Part shown: piece by piece, positions 60,353 through 64,000 of the stretch
Layout of the letters: each line of letters begins with the position of its first letter
Position numbering within the stretch: position 1 is the stretch's first letter
NCBI RefSeq assembly: GCF_024519285.1
Contig: NZ_JAMZCY010000005.1
Coordinates: 434,001 to 498,000 of the forward strand
Reading direction: 5' to 3'
Source: Cohnella sp. WQ 127256
GTDB lineage: Bacteria > Bacillota > Bacilli > Paenibacillales > Paenibacillaceae
Length of the DNA stretch: 64,000 nt
The notes under the pieces: generated by a model
What the model was told of the DNA's origin: nothing
What the model saw: only the letters and a program-made list of their open reading frames with translations
Database searches by the model: none
Position numbers and translations under genes: made by a program

Positions 60353-60532
60353 CTAGGATCCTACTTTGAAGAAGGTATAGACAATAAGGAAAAATGCAAA
60401 AAGTACGAATAAAATGGAGAGGATGGCCATGGGTCGGCGCATGGTCTGAGGAATCTTCTCTCGTGACAGGATGAGAACAACCGCCAAACCAAAGGATGCA
60501 ACAATAAAAATAATATTCGCTTCAGTAGCCAA
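60353..60532 (-). CDS. Small two-helix membrane protein
   Basis: A 59-residue protein read from TTG 60532, with AAAGGAGG about ten bases before it. It has two hydrophobic helices, ANIIFIVASFGLAVVLIL (about 5-22) and AILSILFVLFAFFLIVYTFF (about 36-55), joined by a short basic loop SREKIPQTMRRP. I do not recognise a family. The composition, the strong ribosome binding site and the clean spacing between pepF and the next small gene support it as real. It may sit in one transcript with the 77-residue protein gene upstream and pepF downstream. Confidence 0.65.
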   Translation of the reverse strand: MATEANIIFIVASFGLAVVLILSREKIPQTMRRPMAILSILFVLFAFFLIVYTFFKVGS

Positions 60533-60559
60533 CTTGCGGAAACCTCCTTTCCAATGGAA

Positions 60560-60793
60560 TTAAATTTCCTTTAGCTTTTCCATCGTAAGACGGAGACCTT
60601 CTTCACCATCAGGGAAGTCATCGGGAATAAATCTCTTCTCAGCCCAATCCATTAATTGAGGGCGGCTTAAGAATTTGTGGCAAACCTCACCCCATTGGTC
60701 CGAGATTTCTCGAACGACAAGCGTTTTACCTTGAACCTCTACAGTCAGCATATTGTAATTGTCGTGCTTATAGACGGTATGTTTAGTGAACAT
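60560..60793 (-). CDS. Conserved-looking small protein, function unknown
   Basis: A 77-residue soluble protein starting MFTKHTVYKHDNY at ATG 60793, after CAGGAGACTAAC. The longer open frame to 61003 has no fitting ribosome binding site. It is rich in charged and aromatic residues, with WGEVCHKFLSRPQLMDWAEK and FPDGEEGLRLTMEKL near its end, looking like a compact alpha/beta domain. I do not recognise a family and give no function. It lies 27 bases upstream of the small membrane protein gene, on the same strand. Confidence 0.65.
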   Translation of the reverse strand: MFTKHTVYKHDNYNMLTVEVQGKTLVVREISDQWGEVCHKFLSRPQLMDWAEKRFIPDDFPDGEEGLRLTMEKLKEI

Positions 60794-60992
60794 GTTAGTC
60801 TCCTGATCTTGGCAGTCGTTGCCGTTTTTCTCATCATAGAAGAGATGGGCGGAGAAATCAATGTGAGCTTGGAAAAAACAGGTTGACAGTATGTGGAAGT
60901 TATGTGAATCTAGTTGAAATCCACATTTGTGGAAGTAAGAAATAGTCGAGTTTAGCTGAGTTGAGATTGATGAGCTGAGAGGAGTAGTTGAA

Positions 60993-61709
60993 ATGGAAAA
61001 CAAGTCAATATTGCAGGCCTATCCGCAAACGGGTGTTGCCTCAACCTGTCGTTCGTATGAGGAATATACCGCGATGTTTAATTTAGTAGGGACGGATTGG
61101 AATGAAGGCCCAGTGTTAGATGTGGCAGGAGGTGCATCCTCTTTCACAGCACAATTAAATGCTAGGGGATTCGAGGCCTATGCTGCAGATCCTTTCTATG
61201 AAGGGTTGAACGAGGATGTTATTGCCGCAGGACACAAAGAAATTGAGGTGTCCTCTGCCAAAATCGCAGCTGGAGCGGCGATGTACGATTGGAGCTTTTA
61301 CGGCTCCCCAGAGCAACACCGCAAGCTTAGAGAGCATTCATTAACATTATTCGCAGAGGATTTTCGACAGGATAGCGCGAGAACAAAGTATTACTCTGCA
61401 GCACTTCCTAATCTCCCTTTTGAGAGTGGTACGTTTGGTTTGATCGTATGTAGTCATTTTCTATTCTTATATGCGGATACTTTCGGAAAGCAATTTCATG
61501 AAGAGGCGCTTACGGAGCTTATTCGTTTGTTACGCCCTGGTGGCGAGCTGCGAATATACCCATTAATCACTTTGAAATGGGAGGAATGTCCTTTCATTTC
61601 TGAGCTATTGGGAGAGCTTAAGGGAGTAGATCTAATAGAGTTTTTGCCAACGGGTTTACCCTTCATGCCGGTTGCGAGTCCCTTGCTACGCTTGGTTAAA
61701 TCGGTATAA
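60993..61709 (+). CDS. SAM-dependent methyltransferase-like protein
   Basis: A 238-residue soluble protein. The N-terminal half has PVLDVAGGASSFTAQLNARGFEAYAADPFY (about residues 36-65 in two parts), which is a recognisable SAM motif I with an aspartate after strand 2. The later segment LPNLPFESGTFGLIVCSHFLFLYADTF, then LTELIRLLRPGGELRIYPL, matches motif post-II and the (L)RPGG turn of class I methyltransferases. Substrate unknown. AGAGGAG precedes the ATG by about ten bases. Stands alone between minus-strand small genes and the cold-shock gene. Confidence 0.78.
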   Translation: MENKSILQAYPQTGVASTCRSYEEYTAMFNLVGTDWNEGPVLDVAGGASSFTAQLNARGFEAYAADPFYEGLNEDVIAAGHKEIEVSSAKIAAGAAMYDWSFYGSPEQHRKLREHSLTLFAEDFRQDSARTKYYSAALPNLPFESGTFGLIVCSHFLFLYADTFGKQFHEEALTELIRLLRPGGELRIYPLITLKWEECPFISELLGELKGVDLIEFLPTGLPFMPVASPLLRLVKSV

Positions 61710-61726
61710 AGGTGAGCTTGAATATA

Positions 61727-61800
61727 TTGCTGAAATGGGTAATTTCGGTTATAATTAGGGTATTCGCCGACTGACGGCGAGATTTTAGGAGGTTTTTCAT
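61727..61800 (+). promoter_or_regulatory. Promoter and short leader of cold-shock gene
   Basis: TTGCTG (61727-61732), a 17-base spacer, and TATAAT (61750-61755). The leader then has a CGCCG-ACTGA-CGGCG hairpin (61765-61779) and TAGGAGG. The short leader lacks the long cold-box region seen in E. coli cspA. Confidence 0.7.
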
Positions 61801-61998
61801 TTGAGAGGAACAGTAAAGTGGTTTAACGCGGAGAAGGGCTACGGTTTTATCTCCATCGAAGACGGCAACGATGTATTCGTTCATTTCTCAGCCATCCAAG
61901 GCGACGGCTTCAAAACCTTGGACGAAGGTCAAGCTGTAGAATTTGAAATTACTGAAGGAAATCGTGGCCCTCAAGCATCTAACGTGATTAAACTGTAA
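61801..61998 (+). CDS. Cold-shock protein, CspA/CspB type
   Basis: A 65-residue single-strand nucleic-acid-binding protein, one OB-fold. RNP1 is KGYGFI (residues 13-18) and RNP2 is VFVHFS (about 27-32), with the KWFN pattern at the N-terminus. The start is TTG 61801, with TAGGAGG eight to nine bases before; no ATG is near. Acts as an RNA chaperone during cold or growth-phase change. Has its own promoter and terminator. Confidence 0.95.
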   Translation: MRGTVKWFNAEKGYGFISIEDGNDVFVHFSAIQGDGFKTLDEGQAVEFEITEGNRGPQASNVIKL

Positions 61999-62043
61999 GT
62001 CACGCGAGCGCGTCGATTTATTATATATCACGGATTTGCAATT

Positions 62044-62073
62044 AAACTCCTAGCTTCTGCTAGGGGTTTTTCT
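62044..62073 (+). terminator. Terminator of cold-shock gene
   Basis: AAACTCCTAGC (62044-62054), loop TTCT, GCTAGGGGTTT (62059-62069), followed by TTCTTT. Confidence 0.88.
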
Positions 62074-62159
62074 TTATGTCCCTTTGACCTATTCGGCGGC
62101 AAAATGGTACACTTATTATAGAATTTATTGATACTGATGTCTCTCGGGGGTAAATGGTT

Positions 62160-62906
62160 ATGCCAAAATTTAAGCTTTTTGCAGGCCGTAAAGGTAAAGC
62201 AGATCAAGCCAAAAACAATCAATTCGTAAAGCTAGGACGTGAGATCTATGTGCAAGCGCGTAGGGGAGGGACAAACCCTGAGGCTAACTATGGTCTAAAA
62301 TCCGCGATTGCTAGTGCTCGTGCGATTCAGATGCCGGCTGATAATATCGAAAGAGCGATCAAGAAAGCAGCTGGTGGAGCTGACAGCGTTGATTATGAAG
62401 ATGTGCTGTATGAAGGATATGGACCGGGCGGAGTAGCCGTTATGGTGAAGTGTCTAACGGATAATCGTAATCGTACAGCTGCGGATGTTCGCTCCACTTT
62501 CGGTAAACGTGGCGGTAATTTGGGTGAATCCGGCTGCGTAGCTTATATGTTCGACCAGAAGGGGCTTCTAGTTATTGCTCGTGACGAAGATGTTTCAGTA
62601 GATGAAGATAGCTTCATGATGGAGGCGCTAGAGGCTGGGGCGGAAGATGTCGTCAGTGGTGCCGACAGCTTTGAGGTTCTGACTGCACCTGAGGAGTTTG
62701 AAAAAGTGAAAAACAACTTGGAGTCAGCGGGATACACTTTCGAAACGGCAGGAGTTCGTTGGTTACCCCAAAACACGGTAGCTGTCGAAGGAGAAAATGC
62801 CGAGAAGCTATTGAAGATGATGGAAGCCTTTGACGATAATGATGACGTCCAAGATGTATACCACAACTTCGAGATTAGCGACGATGAAATGAGTCGATTA
62901 GGTTAA
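62160..62906 (+). CDS. YebC/PmpR-family protein
   Basis: A 248-residue protein of the YebC family, of the YeeI/YeeN branch by its N-terminus (PKFKLFAGRKGKADQAKNN instead of MAGHSKW). The family core is clear: FVKLGREIYVQARRGG, MPADNIERAIKKAAGG, YEGYGPGGVAVMVKCLTDNRNRTAADVR, and KRGGNLGESGCVAYMFDQKG. Long called a transcription regulator, the family has more recently been tied to translation of difficult (proline-rich) sequences at the ribosome. GGGGG lies about 12 bases before ATG 62160; ATG 62154, six bases upstream, is also possible. Single gene with terminator. Confidence 0.9.
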   Translation: MPKFKLFAGRKGKADQAKNNQFVKLGREIYVQARRGGTNPEANYGLKSAIASARAIQMPADNIERAIKKAAGGADSVDYEDVLYEGYGPGGVAVMVKCLTDNRNRTAADVRSTFGKRGGNLGESGCVAYMFDQKGLLVIARDEDVSVDEDSFMMEALEAGAEDVVSGADSFEVLTAPEEFEKVKNNLESAGYTFETAGVRWLPQNTVAVEGENAEKLLKMMEAFDDNDDVQDVYHNFEISDDEMSRLG

Positions 62907-62914
62907 TCCACCAC

Positions 62915-62939
62915 AGAGGGGCCGCAAGGCCTCTTTTTC
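62915..62939 (+). terminator. Terminator of yebC-family gene
   Basis: AGAGGGGCC-GCAA-GGCCTCTTTTT: nine-bp stem with G-U pairs and a T-run. Confidence 0.8.
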
Positions 62940-62958
62940 AATTTCAATCGGTAAAATA

Positions 62959-62994
62959 GAAAGCCGCTATCCCCAAAAAGGATGAGCGGCTTTC
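62959..62994 (-). terminator. Terminator of mnmA
   Basis: GAAAGCCGCTATCC pairs with GGATGAGCGGCTTTC (one bulge); on the minus strand it lies directly after the mnmA stop and is followed by a short T-rich tract. Confidence 0.7.
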
Positions 62995-63009
62995 CATTTA
63001 TCTATCTCA

Positions 63010-64000
<991 letters not shown>

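Noticed and set aside
60794..61003. N-terminal extension of the 77-residue protein
   Set aside because: The long frame to 61003 is Ser/Thr/Phe/Cys-rich, overlaps the methyltransferase start region, and lacks a ribosome binding site, while ATG 60793 has a good one.

Overview
The window looks like chromosomal DNA from a low-to-moderate GC, Gram-positive spore-former of the Paenibacillaceae (Paenibacillus/Cohnella type). This rests on tRNA-dependent T-box leaders, strong AGGAGG ribosome binding sites with frequent TTG and GTG starts, a lipoteichoic acid synthase family protein, an NLPA-like wealth of lipobox solute-binding proteins, two YesM/YesN-type two-component systems, and sugar ABC cassettes without their own ATPase. 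No rRNA, tRNA, prophage or CRISPR array was seen.

Layout. 1-2.4 kb: end of glutamate racemase, an M14 peptidoglycan peptidase, and small conserved proteins (DUF1232, an IscA/HesB-like protein without the usual cysteines, DUF1450). 2.4-5.2 kb: an LtaS-family enzyme on the minus strand behind a three-copy 11-bp repeat that fits a Pho box, divergent from an O-methyltransferase. 5.2-17.7 kb: two complete, tandem oligopeptide ABC operons (oppABCDF twice), each with a 16-bp perfect or near-perfect hairpin between oppA and oppB. 17.7-21.8 kb: an IS1182-like transposase remnant, then divergent T-box-controlled seryl- and tyrosyl-tRNA synthetase genes, then a nested inverted repeat element. 21.8-30.8 kb: a YesN/YesM pair divergent from a sugar permease pair, a binding protein and an alpha-xylosidase (GH31), probably a regulated xyloside uptake and degradation locus. 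31-40 kb: MFS exporter, a heme operon (hemE, hemH, hemY), moeA and mobB, and a UvrD-type helicase. 40-42.4 kb: a three-gene ABC-2 exporter with a cre-like site upstream. 42.7-48.8 kb: a second YesM/YesN pair in one operon with a GH3 N-acetylglucosaminidase and a ROK sugar kinase, suggesting amino-sugar or muropeptide salvage. 48.9-51.6 kb: CapA-like protein, glycerophosphodiesterase, FAH-family hydrolase. 51.7-54.2 kb: GAF/HD-GYP protein, and a TetR-MBL-hydrolase operon with a palindromic operator candidate. 54.4-57.6 kb: another sugar ABC cassette without ATPase. 57.8-64 kb: a hypoxanthine/uracil-type DNA glycosylase that seems to start with CTG, oligoendopeptidase F, two small uncharacterised proteins, a methyltransferase, a cold-shock protein, a YebC-family protein, and the end of mnmA.

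The window is mostly ordinary core and nutrient-uptake chromosome. The less ordinary points are regulatory: the Pho-box-like repeat before the LTA synthase gene, back-to-back T-boxes with readable Ser and Tyr specifiers, a SerRS whose motifs resemble the mitochondrial/actinobacterial type, recurring hairpins between binding-protein and permease genes, and a likely CTG start. I did not find a clearly new multi-gene defence or biosynthetic system.
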